Of a stretch of DNA of 64,000 nucleotides, positions 29,456 to 38,289 are shown piece after piece. The stretch covers positions 1,209,001-1,273,000 of the forward strand of contig NZ_CP152050.1 in the NCBI RefSeq assembly GCF_038632915.1, read 5' to 3'. Below the pieces are notes generated by a model. It had not been told where the DNA came from and searched no databases. It was given only the letters and a program-made list of their open reading frames with translations. The position numbers and the translations under genes are program-made. Source of the DNA: Paenisporosarcina sp. FSL H8-0542 (GTDB lineage: Bacteria > Bacillota > Bacilli > Bacillales_A > Planococcaceae). Positions within the stretch are counted from its first letter, which is position 1, and every line of letters begins with the position of its first letter.

Positions 29456-29548
29456 ACTTAACAAGTTCTTTACAAGCTCTACACAGTGGATTCATAATGC
29501 TTTGTTAAGATATTTATGAAACCCCCTATTACCGCATTTGGCAGGAAA

Positions 29549-29576
29549 AAGAACCCTATTTCAAGGGTTCTTTTTT
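29549..29576 (+). terminator. Intrinsic terminator after phoR
   Basis: Stem AAGAACCC / GGGTTCTT followed by a T-run, about 95 bases after the stop. Confidence 0.75.
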
Positions 29577-29660
29577 CATGTGTAAAAAATTGTTCATTTC
29601 GTTTCGAATGGGTGATTGGGATCGAGGGTCCTGAAAAATTCCAATGAAAAGTAAACTTTA

Positions 29661-29686
29661 TGAAACTTTATATTGAGCTAATCGTA
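29661..29686 (+). promoter_or_regulatory. ECF sigma-W-like promoter of hflKC
   Basis: TGAAAC and CGTA separated by exactly 16 bases, the canonical Bacillus sigma-W spacing, 36 bases before the hflK start. No sigma-A pair of similar quality was seen here. Confidence 0.55.
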
Positions 29687-29721
29687 GAAATAATGAGTGA
29701 AAAGAAAAGAGGGATACATAG

Positions 29722-30681
29722 ATGAGTGTTAAGCGCATTTTAACGACTGCATCTTTGGCTTTGGGTGGAATCATTGCACTTATTGCCATATTAACTACAT
29801 GGTATACAGTGGATGAGTCGGAGCAAGCGGTCGTCATTACATTTGGGAAAGCAGAGGAGCCAATACTAGATTCTGGATTGCATTTCAAATTGCCATGGCC
29901 CATGCAAAAAGTAGAAATTCTATCGAAGGAGACATTCAGTCTGCGATTCGGCTACAAGCAATCAGAAGATGGAGAAATTGATTCATACGATAACGAAACA
30001 AAAATGATTACAGGGGATGAAAACATTGTATTAACTGACTTGGTTGTACAGTGGAAAATCACAGACCCTGGAAAGTATTTATTTAATTCAGAAGCCCCAC
30101 AGGAAATTTTGCATGATGCCACTTCAGCATCTATCCGTTCAATCATCGGGAGTTCGATGATTGATGAAGCTTTAACATCAGGAAAAGCAGATATTGAAGC
30201 TCAAACGAGGGACTTACTTGCTACGCTTATCGAAAAATATGATATTGGTATTTCCATTTTAGGTGTAAAACTTCAAGATGTAGAATTGCCGAATGCAGAG
30301 GTCCGTTCTGCTTTTACAGCCGTAACCGATGCGCGTGAAACGAAAAACACGAAAACAAATGAAGCGAAGAAATATCAAAATCAGCGTGAAAGTGAAGCAA
30401 TTGGTGAGATTGCTGCCATTAAGTCCCGTGCTGAAGGACAACGCACAGCTCGTATTCAGCAGGCAACAGGTGAAGTAGCCGTCTTCAATAAGCTTTATGC
30501 AGAGTATCGAAACAATCAGGAAATCACAAGACAACGATTAGTCATTGAGACATTGGAGTCGGTCTTGCCGAATGCTCAAATTTACATCATGAATGATTCA
30601 GGTGAAACGGTGAAGTACTTGCCATTACAACAGCCTACACAAGTTCCACCAGTTACAACTGAGCAAGGAGGCGGCAAATAA
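29722..30681 (+). CDS. hflK: SPFH-family membrane protein HflK
   Basis: SPFH/band-7 protein of 319 aa that, with HflC, forms a membrane complex modulating FtsH protease in other bacteria. N-terminal TM at about 10-28 (LALGGIIALIAILTTWY), band-7 domain with AVVITFGKAEEPILDSGLHF and MITGDENIVLTDLVVQWKIT, then a long charged helix (EAKKYQNQRESEAIGEIAA). Assigned HflK rather than HflC by the ITGDENIV motif. Start preceded by AAGAGGG; its stop overlaps the hflC ATG (TAATG). B. subtilis lacks hflKC between phoR and polA. Confidence 0.9.
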   Translation: MSVKRILTTASLALGGIIALIAILTTWYTVDESEQAVVITFGKAEEPILDSGLHFKLPWPMQKVEILSKETFSLRFGYKQSEDGEIDSYDNETKMITGDENIVLTDLVVQWKITDPGKYLFNSEAPQEILHDATSASIRSIIGSSMIDEALTSGKADIEAQTRDLLATLIEKYDIGISILGVKLQDVELPNAEVRSAFTAVTDARETKNTKTNEAKKYQNQRESEAIGEIAAIKSRAEGQRTARIQQATGEVAVFNKLYAEYRNNQEITRQRLVIETLESVLPNAQIYIMNDSGETVKYLPLQQPTQVPPVTTEQGGGK

Positions 30682-31664
30682 TGGACACGAACAAACCGAA
30701 CCCATTCGCAAGCCTGGAACAAAAGTTCAATGAACAATTCAATAATAAAAATAAAATAACAAAAACACGAGAGCCTATAAATCTAAAAAAACATATGAAG
30801 ACCATTATTACATTAACCATCGTATTTGCCGTTCTAATTATCCTGCTCGCTAATATATATGTTGTTAAAGAAAATGAGTACCGTGTTGTTCGCCAATTTG
30901 GTGAAGTGGTGGATATTCGATTTGAGCCTGGAATTTATATGAAAATCCCGTTTGTCCAAAGTGTCTCTACTTTGCCGCGTTATCAGATGACGTATAACGT
31001 TTCGGAAGCGGAAATCAATACTAAGGATAAAAAGCGAATTATCATTGATAACTACGCTGTATGGCGTATTAGCGATCCTAAAGCCATGATTACGAGTGCA
31101 GGAACGTTGTTGAATGCAGAAGCGCGAATGGAAGAGTTTATATACTCTGTCGTACGGACAGAACTTGGACAGCTGAACTATGATGAAATCATCAATGATG
31201 AAAACACATCGAGAGGCAGCTTGAATGACCGCGTGACTGCACGCGTAAATGAGTTACTGAAAGACGATGATTACGGAGTAGAAGTAATTGATGTCCGAAT
31301 GAAGCGTACGGACCTCCCACCAGAAAACGAACAATCCGTTTATACACGCATGATTTCCGAACGCCAATCCATAGCACAGAAGTACTTGTCTGAGGGGGAT
31401 GCAGATAAGCGTACAATTGAAGCTTCTACAGATCGCAAAGTACAGGAAATGGTTGCAATTGCCCAAAAAGAAGCATCCATCATTGCGGCTGAAGGTGAAT
31501 CGGAAGCGGCCAAGATTTATAATCAATCTTTCTCGAAAGACCCTGAATTTTATGCTTTATATCGAACATTAGAATCCTACAAGAAAACAATAGGTGATGA
31601 TACAATGATTATTTTGCCATCGGATTCTCCTTATGCAAAAATTCTTTCAGGTTACTTGGAATAG
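30681..31664 (+). CDS. hflC: SPFH-family membrane protein HflC
   Basis: Partner of HflK, 327 aa. A cytoplasmic tail of about 36 residues precedes a TM (about 37-58, IITLTIVFAVLIILLANIY), followed by the band-7 domain (NEYRVVRQFGEVVDIRFEPG) and a helical stretch with EKYLSE-like repeats (AQKYLSEGDADKRTIEASTD). Coupled to hflK through a one-base overlap. The ribosome site GGAGGCGG lies inside the hflK 3' end. Confidence 0.9.
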   Translation: MDTNKPNPFASLEQKFNEQFNNKNKITKTREPINLKKHMKTIITLTIVFAVLIILLANIYVVKENEYRVVRQFGEVVDIRFEPGIYMKIPFVQSVSTLPRYQMTYNVSEAEINTKDKKRIIIDNYAVWRISDPKAMITSAGTLLNAEARMEEFIYSVVRTELGQLNYDEIINDENTSRGSLNDRVTARVNELLKDDDYGVEVIDVRMKRTDLPPENEQSVYTRMISERQSIAQKYLSEGDADKRTIEASTDRKVQEMVAIAQKEASIIAAEGESEAAKIYNQSFSKDPEFYALYRTLESYKKTIGDDTMIILPSDSPYAKILSGYLE

Positions 31665-31728
31665 ATTATTAGGAGTGACATTTCATAAGCTGTATTTGAA
31701 AAACCAATAACACTGTTTATTTCAATGG

Positions 31729-31787
31729 ACGTCATTTTCCTTTCATCTTGCCAACATGGTAATATGAAGGAAGATGACGTTTTTTTA
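31729..31787 (+). terminator. Long hairpin between hflC and polA
   Basis: ACGTCATTTTCCTTTCAT (31729-31746) pairs with ATGAAGGAAGATGACGT (31764-31780), one bulge, then seven T. It looks like the hflKC terminator but ends only 20 bases before the polA start, so any polA transcript starting upstream must pass it. Confidence 0.8.
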
Positions 31788-31807
31788 CGTAGAGGAGTGG
31801 AAAATCT

Positions 31808-34435
31808 GTGAGCAAAAATAAAGTTTTATTATTAGATGGAAATAGCTTAGCGTATCGAGCATTTTTCGCTCTCCCATTACTGACGAATGAACATGGGATC
31901 CACACAAATTCAGTATATGGTTTTACAATGATGCTACAAAAAATATTGGATGAAGAACAACCAACACATATGCTTGTGGCATTTGATGCAGGGAAAACCA
32001 CATTTAGGCACACGACTTTCGGTGAGTATAAGGGTGGCCGTCAAAAAACACCACCAGAGCTTTCTGAACAGTTTCCATATTTGCGAAAACTATTAAGCGC
32101 ATATCAAATCCCGCAATATGAGCTTCCGATGTATGAAGCGGATGACATAATCGGGACGTTGAGCAAACAGGCTGAAGCAAAGGGAGAAGAAGTGATTATT
32201 GTTTCGGGTGATAAAGACCTTACACAGCTTTCTTCGGACTCGACGACTGTCTATATCACACGTAAAGGCATGACTGATATCGAGAAGTATACACCTGAGC
32301 ACATACTGGAAAAGTATGGCTTAACCCCTGATCAAATCATTGATATGAAAGGATTAATGGGGGACGCATCAGATAATATTCCAGGAGTTCCTGGTGTTGG
32401 TGAAAAGACAGCAATCAAACTATTACTTGAACATCACTCGGTTAATGGTGTGTACGAAGGCCTTGATAGTGTCAAAGGAGCAAAATTAAAAGAAAAACTG
32501 GTGGCCAATGAAGAACAGGCAAAAATGAGTAAAGTGTTGGCAACCATTGAAACACAAGCTCCAATCACTATTTCTTTAGAAGATTTGTCCTATAATGGTC
32601 CCAATATGGATGAGGTCATTAAAATTTGGCAGGAGCTGGCCTTCAAATCTCTATTAGAAAAAACAACCTATTCACAAGTGGAAGAAACGAAAGCAGATAT
32701 TTCCTTCATGCACTTATCAGAAATTACGACAGATCAACTTTCAGAAGAAATGGCTGTTCATCTGGAATTGTATGACGAGCAGTATCATACAGCTGATATG
32801 TTGGGTGTCGCTCTTGTTGATGACAAAAATGCGTTTTTTATGAAAGTTGAGGATGCGTTTGCATGTGAATCATTCCGTACCTGGCTGGCTGATGAGTCGA
32901 AAAAGAAACAATTGGTAGATTCCAAAGCGGCACTTGCAGCTTTCCATCGCAATGGGGTACTGCTCGATGGTGTTGAATTCGACTTTGTTCTTGCTGCCTA
33001 TATTGTAAATCCAGGTATTACATCTGATGATGTAGCTGTGTTATCACGGGAGTTTGGTTACAGTGAAGTATTAACGAATGAGCAAGTGTATGGCAAAGGT
33101 GCTAAGAAATCAGTTCCTAGCGACGCCGAACTAGGAGAACATGTAGTTAGAAAAGCAATGGCCGTATGGAAACTGCGTAAAGTGATGGATGATCAGCTGA
33201 AAGAAAACGAGCAATATGAACTTTATCATGATTTGGAATTACCATTAGCTACAATCCTCGGGAAGATGGAGTCAGATGGTGTGAAAGTCGATCGTCAAAC
33301 ACTGGTGGATATCGGTGAGGATTTAGCCGGGAAGTTGACGGAGATTGAACAAACCATTTATCATGCAGCAGGTGAAAACTTCAATATTAATTCACCGAAA
33401 CAACTAGGTGTGATCTTGTTTGAAAAACTTGGGCTTCCACCTCTTAAAAAAACGAAGACAGGATACTCAACGGCCGCAGACGTTTTGGAGAAATTGGAAG
33501 GGAAGCATGAAGTCATTTCCCATATCCTTTTGTATCGTCAGTTGGGCAAATTGCAGTCGACGTATATTGAAGGATTGTTGAAAGAAATTCACAAGGACGA
33601 CGGCAAAATTCATACGAGATACCAGCAAGCATTGACGCAAACAGGCCGTTTGAGTTCTACGAATCCAAACTTACAGAACATTCCGGTGCGCTTGGAAGAA
33701 GGCCGGAAAATCAGAAAGGCATTTGTCCCATCCCAACCAGATTGGATTTTATTTGCGGCTGACTACTCTCAAATTGAGTTACGCGTTTTAGCACATATGT
33801 CTGATGACGAAGAGCTGATTGAAGCTTTCCAAAATGACCTGGACATTCATACTAAAACCGCAATGGATGTTTTCCATGTTGAAGCAGATGCCGTGACGTC
33901 AGATATGCGTCGCGCAGCTAAAGCAGTAAACTTCGGTATTGTTTACGGAATAAGTGACTACGGACTTTCTCAAAGCTTATCGATTTCCCGTAAAGAAGCG
34001 GCTGAGTTTATCGAGCGTTACCTGGAAAGCTTCCCAGGTGTGAAAACTTACATGGATGAAATTGTACTAGAAGCGAAGCAAAAGGGATTTGTCACGACCA
34101 TTTTAAATAGAAGAAGGTACTTACCGGATATTATTAGCTCAAACTTTAACTTACGCGGCTTTGCTGAGCGCACGGCGATGAATACGCCGATCCAGGGAAG
34201 TGCTGCGGATATAATCAAAAAAGCAATGATAGATATGGCTGATCGTTTACAGAAAGAAAACTTGCAAGCGAAAATGCTTCTTCAAGTGCACGATGAATTG
34301 ATTTTTGAAGCTCCTCAAGAAGAAATTGCGATTTTAGAAAAAATCGTACCTGAAGTAATGGAACACGCTATTGAATTAAAAGTGCCACTTAAAGTAGATT
34401 ATGCATATGGTCCGACTTGGTACGATACGAAGTAA
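31808..34435 (+). CDS. polA: DNA polymerase I
   Basis: Repair and Okazaki-fragment polymerase of 875 aa. GTG start with AGAGGAGTGG upstream. 5' nuclease domain about 1-290 (LLLDGNSLAYRAFFALP; VSGDKDLTQL), degenerate 3'-5' exonuclease domain (about 300-470: VHLELYDEQY has no DxE motif, so no proofreading is expected, as in other Bacillus Pol I), and polymerase domain with AADYSQIELRVLAHMSDD (motif A) and QVHDELIFEAP (motif C). mutM follows after 15 bases. Confidence 0.97.
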   Translation: MSKNKVLLLDGNSLAYRAFFALPLLTNEHGIHTNSVYGFTMMLQKILDEEQPTHMLVAFDAGKTTFRHTTFGEYKGGRQKTPPELSEQFPYLRKLLSAYQIPQYELPMYEADDIIGTLSKQAEAKGEEVIIVSGDKDLTQLSSDSTTVYITRKGMTDIEKYTPEHILEKYGLTPDQIIDMKGLMGDASDNIPGVPGVGEKTAIKLLLEHHSVNGVYEGLDSVKGAKLKEKLVANEEQAKMSKVLATIETQAPITISLEDLSYNGPNMDEVIKIWQELAFKSLLEKTTYSQVEETKADISFMHLSEITTDQLSEEMAVHLELYDEQYHTADMLGVALVDDKNAFFMKVEDAFACESFRTWLADESKKKQLVDSKAALAAFHRNGVLLDGVEFDFVLAAYIVNPGITSDDVAVLSREFGYSEVLTNEQVYGKGAKKSVPSDAELGEHVVRKAMAVWKLRKVMDDQLKENEQYELYHDLELPLATILGKMESDGVKVDRQTLVDIGEDLAGKLTEIEQTIYHAAGENFNINSPKQLGVILFEKLGLPPLKKTKTGYSTAADVLEKLEGKHEVISHILLYRQLGKLQSTYIEGLLKEIHKDDGKIHTRYQQALTQTGRLSSTNPNLQNIPVRLEEGRKIRKAFVPSQPDWILFAADYSQIELRVLAHMSDDEELIEAFQNDLDIHTKTAMDVFHVEADAVTSDMRRAAKAVNFGIVYGISDYGLSQSLSISRKEAAEFIERYLESFPGVKTYMDEIVLEAKQKGFVTTILNRRRYLPDIISSNFNLRGFAERTAMNTPIQGSAADIIKKAMIDMADRLQKENLQAKMLLQVHDELIFEAPQEEIAILEKIVPEVMEHAIELKVPLKVDYAYGPTWYDTK

Positions 34436-34450
34436 GGGGGCAAAATCATC

Positions 34451-35323
34451 ATGCCTGAATTACCTGAAGTAGAGGGAGTCGTTAACTCCCTCAAACCGGT
34501 AGCTACCGGGAAGACCATTGAATCTGTTAAACTATCCGCCGTTCTAGAGGTTTCAAGACAGGCGGGAAAACAAGCCATTGTTAAAGGCTCAGAGCTTAAA
34601 CACTTCAAGCAAGCACTCGAAAATGCTCAAATCACTCAGATCGTAAGAAGGTCTAAATATATTTATTTTCACTTACTAAAAGATCAACAAGATTTACTAT
34701 TAGTAAATCATTTGGGAATGACCGGTGCATGGTTTTATGTCCAGGAAACTGCAGACATCACAGAAGATAAGTTCAGAAAACATATTCATGTCGTATTAAC
34801 ATTAGATGACGGCATGCTTTTGGTATATGCAGACATTCGGAGATTCGGCGAAATGCGTTTACTGGATTCAGAAGATCAATTTCCTCCATTATTGTTAATG
34901 GCACCCGAACCATTTGCGGAGTCCGCATTAAATCATTTTATTGATATGTCCTCGCTCTCTAAGTATCAAAATAAGTCCATAAAAGAAACAATCATGGATG
35001 GACAAGTTATTTCTGGATGTGGCAACATCTATGCCACTGAAGCTTTATTTCGAATGCAAATACATCCGGGCAGAAAAGTGAAGCGTATTAGTCAAAAAAG
35101 ACTTATTCTCCTTTTTCAAACGATTGTCGATGTGTTGAACGAAAGCATATCTGCAGGAGGAAGCTCCATTTCAGATTATCGGAATATTAATGGGGAAGCA
35201 GGGGCCATGCAAAATCGCTTGTCCATGTATGGCAAGAAACAATGCCCTAATTGCTTGATTCCTACAAAACAAGTTGTACTTGGAGGACGAAACTCTTGGT
35301 ATTGTCCTTCGTGTCAACGATAG
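34451..35323 (+). CDS. mutM: Formamidopyrimidine-DNA glycosylase
   Basis: Base-excision glycosylase/AP lyase for 8-oxoguanine and FaPy lesions; 290 aa. After Met removal the catalytic Pro2-Glu3 are in MPELPEVEGVVNSL (most relatives read PELPEVET). The Zn finger CPNC...CPSC at the extreme C terminus is intact, and the helix-two-turn-helix motif SGCGNIYATEALF is present. It is part of the polA-mutM-coaE repair cluster. Confidence 0.95.
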   Translation: MPELPEVEGVVNSLKPVATGKTIESVKLSAVLEVSRQAGKQAIVKGSELKHFKQALENAQITQIVRRSKYIYFHLLKDQQDLLLVNHLGMTGAWFYVQETADITEDKFRKHIHVVLTLDDGMLLVYADIRRFGEMRLLDSEDQFPPLLLMAPEPFAESALNHFIDMSSLSKYQNKSIKETIMDGQVISGCGNIYATEALFRMQIHPGRKVKRISQKRLILLFQTIVDVLNESISAGGSSISDYRNINGEAGAMQNRLSMYGKKQCPNCLIPTKQVVLGGRNSWYCPSCQR

Positions 35324-35338
35324 AAGGATGGACAATAG

Positions 35339-35929
35339 ATGATTATTGGATTAACAGGAAGTATTGCGAGTGGAAAAAGTACAATTTCAGCAATGTTAAA
35401 AGAAAAAGGCTATCCCATTATTGATGCGGATCTTGTAGCTCGAGTGGTCGTAGAACCTGGTACCGTAACATTGTCAGACATTGAATGCATATTTGGCAAA
35501 GGGGTAATGAATGAGGATGGCACATTAAACCGAGAAGCACTGGGGCAGCTCATTTTTCATGATCCAGCAAAAAGGAAACAGCTCAACGATTTGATGCATC
35601 CAGCCATTCGTGCAGAAATGCTGCGACAGAGAGATGAACTTTTTGAGAGTGGGGAAGAAACGTTGATTATGGATATCCCGCTTCTTTTTGAAAGTCGACT
35701 CCAACATTTTGTTGATAAAATACTGGTTGTCTCCGTAAAGGAAGAGATACAGCTACAGAGATTGATGCAGCGTAATTCGTTGTCTGAGGAAGAAGCTAAG
35801 GCAAGAATTCAGTCCCAATTACCACTTTCCGAAAAAGAAAACGGTGCGGATGCGGTCATATATAATAATGGGTCAATCGAACAATCAAAAGTTCAATTAG
35901 AGCGTATACTAGCTGAGTGGGACGTATAA
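35339..35929 (+). CDS. coaE: Dephospho-CoA kinase
   Basis: Last step of coenzyme A synthesis; 196 aa. P-loop GLTGSIASGKST at the N terminus, DADLVAR substrate motif and LIMDIPLLFES near residue 100. Start 15 bases after mutM with AGAAGGATGG upstream. As in B. subtilis it follows mutM; the intervening ytaF gene of that species is absent here. Confidence 0.95.
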   Translation: MIIGLTGSIASGKSTISAMLKEKGYPIIDADLVARVVVEPGTVTLSDIECIFGKGVMNEDGTLNREALGQLIFHDPAKRKQLNDLMHPAIRAEMLRQRDELFESGEETLIMDIPLLFESRLQHFVDKILVVSVKEEIQLQRLMQRNSLSEEEAKARIQSQLPLSEKENGADAVIYNNGSIEQSKVQLERILAEWDV

Positions 35930-35994
35930 TGTCCCACTTTCTGAAAAATAGAACATTTCTACATTGCTAACAAAGTGTTTAACTTAGTTTAAAA

Positions 35995-36005
35995 TGTGTT
36001 ATACT
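35995..36005 (+). promoter_or_regulatory. CcpN-like operator upstream of gapB
   Basis: TGTGTTATACT fits the CcpN pattern TRTGHYATAYW at every position and overlaps a possible -10 box (TATACT), 50 bases before the start. CcpN represses gapB on glucose in B. subtilis. Confidence 0.5.
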
Positions 36006-36055
36006 AATTTCAGGTAAAAGATTAACAGTATAACATACTTGTAGGAGGATTTTTT

Positions 36056-37078
36056 ATGTCAGCTTCTATCGCTATTAATGGATTTGGCCGTATTGGTCGT
36101 ATGGTATTTCGCCAGGCAATTCTTCAAGATGATTTAAACGTGGTGGCAATTAATGCAAGTTATCCTGCTGAAACGTTAGCACATTTGATTAAGTATGACA
36201 CAAATCATGGAACGTTTTCTGGTGACATTGTCATAGAAGAAAGCGCTTTAATTGTAAATGGTAAGCGAGTTCAACTTGTAAGTGACCGTGACCCATTGAA
36301 GTTACCATGGAAAGAAATGAACATTGATATCGTTATCGAGGCAACTGGAAAATTTAATGACCGCGAAAAAGCGGCATTGCATTTACAAGCTGGAGCTAAG
36401 AAAGTAATTTTGACTGCTCCTGGTAAAAATGAAGACGTAACAATCGTTATGGGTGTAAATGATAATCAATTGAATATTGAAAAACATGACATCATTTCAA
36501 ATGCCAGCTGTACAACAAACTGTCTTGCGCCAGTTGCGAAAGTATTGAATGACACGTTTGGCATCGAAAACGGTCTTATGACGACTATCCATGCGTATAC
36601 AAATGATCAAAAGAACTTAGATAATCCACATAAAGATTTACGTCGTGCCCGTGCATGTGCACAGTCTATCATCCCGACATCTACAGGAGCAGCGAAAGCA
36701 TTGTCATTGGTTTTACCTGAATTGAAAGGTAAACTTCATGGTTTGTCTCTTCGCGTACCAACTCCAAATGTGTCATTAGTGGATCTTGTTGTAGATTTAC
36801 AAACTGATGTGACGGCAGAAGAAGTAAATGCAGCATTTATTGAAGCTTCAAAAGGTTCAATGAAAGGGGTTCTTGGATTTACTAAAGAACCACTTGTGTC
36901 GATTGACTTCAATTCAAACCCACATTCAGCGATCATTGACGGTTTAACGACAATGGTAATGGGAACACGTAAGGTAAAAGTTCTGGCTTGGTATGATAAT
37001 GAATGGGGCTACTCAGCACGTGTAGTAGATTTGACGAAAAAAGTAGGCGCAGCACTAAAAGATACAGTAATTGCCTAA
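36056..37078 (+). CDS. gapB: Glyceraldehyde-3-phosphate dehydrogenase, GapB-type
   Basis: Gluconeogenic GAPDH of 340 aa. NAD(P) loop INGFGRIGRMVFRQ, the adenine-loop segment NASYPAE (lacking the NAD-specific Asp of GapA), catalytic Cys in SNASCTTNCLAP and WYDNEWGYSARV near the end. The loop and the coaE-gapB-speD context support GapB, which prefers NADP, over GapA. GTAGGAGG precedes the ATG; a strong terminator follows. Confidence 0.92.
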   Translation: MSASIAINGFGRIGRMVFRQAILQDDLNVVAINASYPAETLAHLIKYDTNHGTFSGDIVIEESALIVNGKRVQLVSDRDPLKLPWKEMNIDIVIEATGKFNDREKAALHLQAGAKKVILTAPGKNEDVTIVMGVNDNQLNIEKHDIISNASCTTNCLAPVAKVLNDTFGIENGLMTTIHAYTNDQKNLDNPHKDLRRARACAQSIIPTSTGAAKALSLVLPELKGKLHGLSLRVPTPNVSLVDLVVDLQTDVTAEEVNAAFIEASKGSMKGVLGFTKEPLVSIDFNSNPHSAIIDGLTTMVMGTRKVKVLAWYDNEWGYSARVVDLTKKVGAALKDTVIA

Positions 37079-37084
37079 TAAAAT

Positions 37085-37128
37085 ATTCCTCCCTACATGC
37101 TTTCAAAAGTAGGGAGGAATTATTTTTT
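37085..37128 (+). terminator. Intrinsic terminator after gapB
   Basis: 12-bp stem ATTCCTCCCTAC / GTAGGGAGGAAT followed by a T-run. Confidence 0.9.
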
Positions 37129-37301
37129 TCTCGAACACTTGCATTGTGTGAGATTACAACATATAATGTGAATCGTGTACTTTTATTGTACCAACTGACT
37201 GCTTAAAGGGTTAGGACCTCTCTGGACTAACTTTCCCCCGTGGTAGTCGACTTTGATGATTCAACAAACTATAAAAAACTTATCAAAGGGGGAAACGAAC
37301 C

Positions 37302-37685
37302 ATGGAAACAATGGGGCGTCATGTTATCGCAGAACTATGGGAGTGCGAATTTGACAAATTGAACGATGAAACATACATCGAGCGGACGTTTGTAGAGGCA
37401 GCACTTAAATCAGGAGCAGAAGTACGTGAAGTAGCATTCCACAAATTTGCACCACAAGGTGTAAGTGGAGTCGTGATCATTTCTGAATCACACTTAACTA
37501 TCCACAGCTTCCCAGAACACGGTTACGCAAGTATTGATGTATATACATGCGGCGATTTAGATCCAACAATTGCTGCTAAATATATTGCTGATGCACTTGG
37601 ATCTCAGACTCGTGAAATGACAGAAATTCCACGTGGAATGGGTCCTGTTATTGCGGGTAAAGCGCGCGTAACAGCACATGCATAA
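37302..37685 (+). CDS. speD: S-adenosylmethionine decarboxylase proenzyme
   Basis: Pyruvoyl enzyme that makes decarboxylated SAM for spermidine synthesis; 127 aa, the short bacterial SpeH-type form. Self-cleavage at Glu62-Ser63 in [15 protein letters not shown] generates the pyruvoyl group; His68 (processing) and Cys83 (VYTCGD, proton donor) are present. AAAGGGGG upstream of the ATG. Monocistronic by its flanking terminators. Confidence 0.96.
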   Translation: METMGRHVIAELWECEFDKLNDETYIERTFVEAALKSGAEVREVAFHKFAPQGVSGVVIISESHLTIHSFPEHGYASIDVYTCGDLDPTIAAKYIADALGSQTREMTEIPRGMGPVIAGKARVTAHA

Positions 37686-37701
37686 CAACTAAACTGAGTA
37701 G

Positions 37702-37728
37702 GCAGAGGGAGAAATTCCTCTGCTTTTT
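37702..37728 (+). terminator. Intrinsic terminator after speD
   Basis: Stem GCAGAGG / CCTCTGC followed by TTTTT. Confidence 0.82.
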
Positions 37729-37797
37729 CGATTTTAATGGACTTTTTTTGATATAATAGGAACACTAAACGAATGACGAAATTCAGGAGATAAAACT

Positions 37798-38268
37798 ATG
37801 AGATGTCCAGCTTGCCAATTTAATGGAACGCGGGTCGTGGATTCACGACCGGTAGACGATAATAAAGCGATCCGCAGAAGAAGAGAATGTGAAGACTGTG
37901 GTTTTCGTTTTACTACTTTCGAAAAAGTAGAAGAAATGCCGTTGATAGTAGTGAAAAAAGGTGGGTCACGCGAAGAATTCAGCCACGAAAAAGTATTGAG
38001 AGGCCTGATTCGCGCATGTGAAAAACGCCCTGTGACGCTTGAATCTCTTGAAAATGTCGTATTCTCAATTGAGAAAGATTTACGTCGAATCGGCAATTCC
38101 GAAGTGAAGTCAGAGGATGTTGGCGAAATGGTCATGGATCGTCTGGCAACCATCGATGAAGTAGCATACGTGCGCTTTGCGTCCGTATATCGACAATTTA
38201 AAGACATTAATGTGTTTATAGATGAATTAAAAGACTTGTTGAAGAAAAGTCCAGAAGACAAAAAATAA
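37798..38268 (+). CDS. nrdR: Transcriptional repressor NrdR
   Basis: Zn-ribbon/ATP-cone repressor of ribonucleotide reductase genes; 156 aa. Zn ligands Cys3, Cys6, Cys31 and Cys34 (CPAC...CEDC), then an ATP cone (about 49-139: [20 protein letters not shown]). It stands first in an nrdR-dnaB-dnaI cluster with a 21-base gap to dnaB, tying dNTP supply to replication initiation. Confidence 0.96.
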   Translation: MRCPACQFNGTRVVDSRPVDDNKAIRRRRECEDCGFRFTTFEKVEEMPLIVVKKGGSREEFSHEKVLRGLIRACEKRPVTLESLENVVFSIEKDLRRIGNSEVKSEDVGEMVMDRLATIDEVAYVRFASVYRQFKDINVFIDELKDLLKKSPEDKK

Positions 38269-38289
38269 GGGACAGGAGGACGATGTTGC

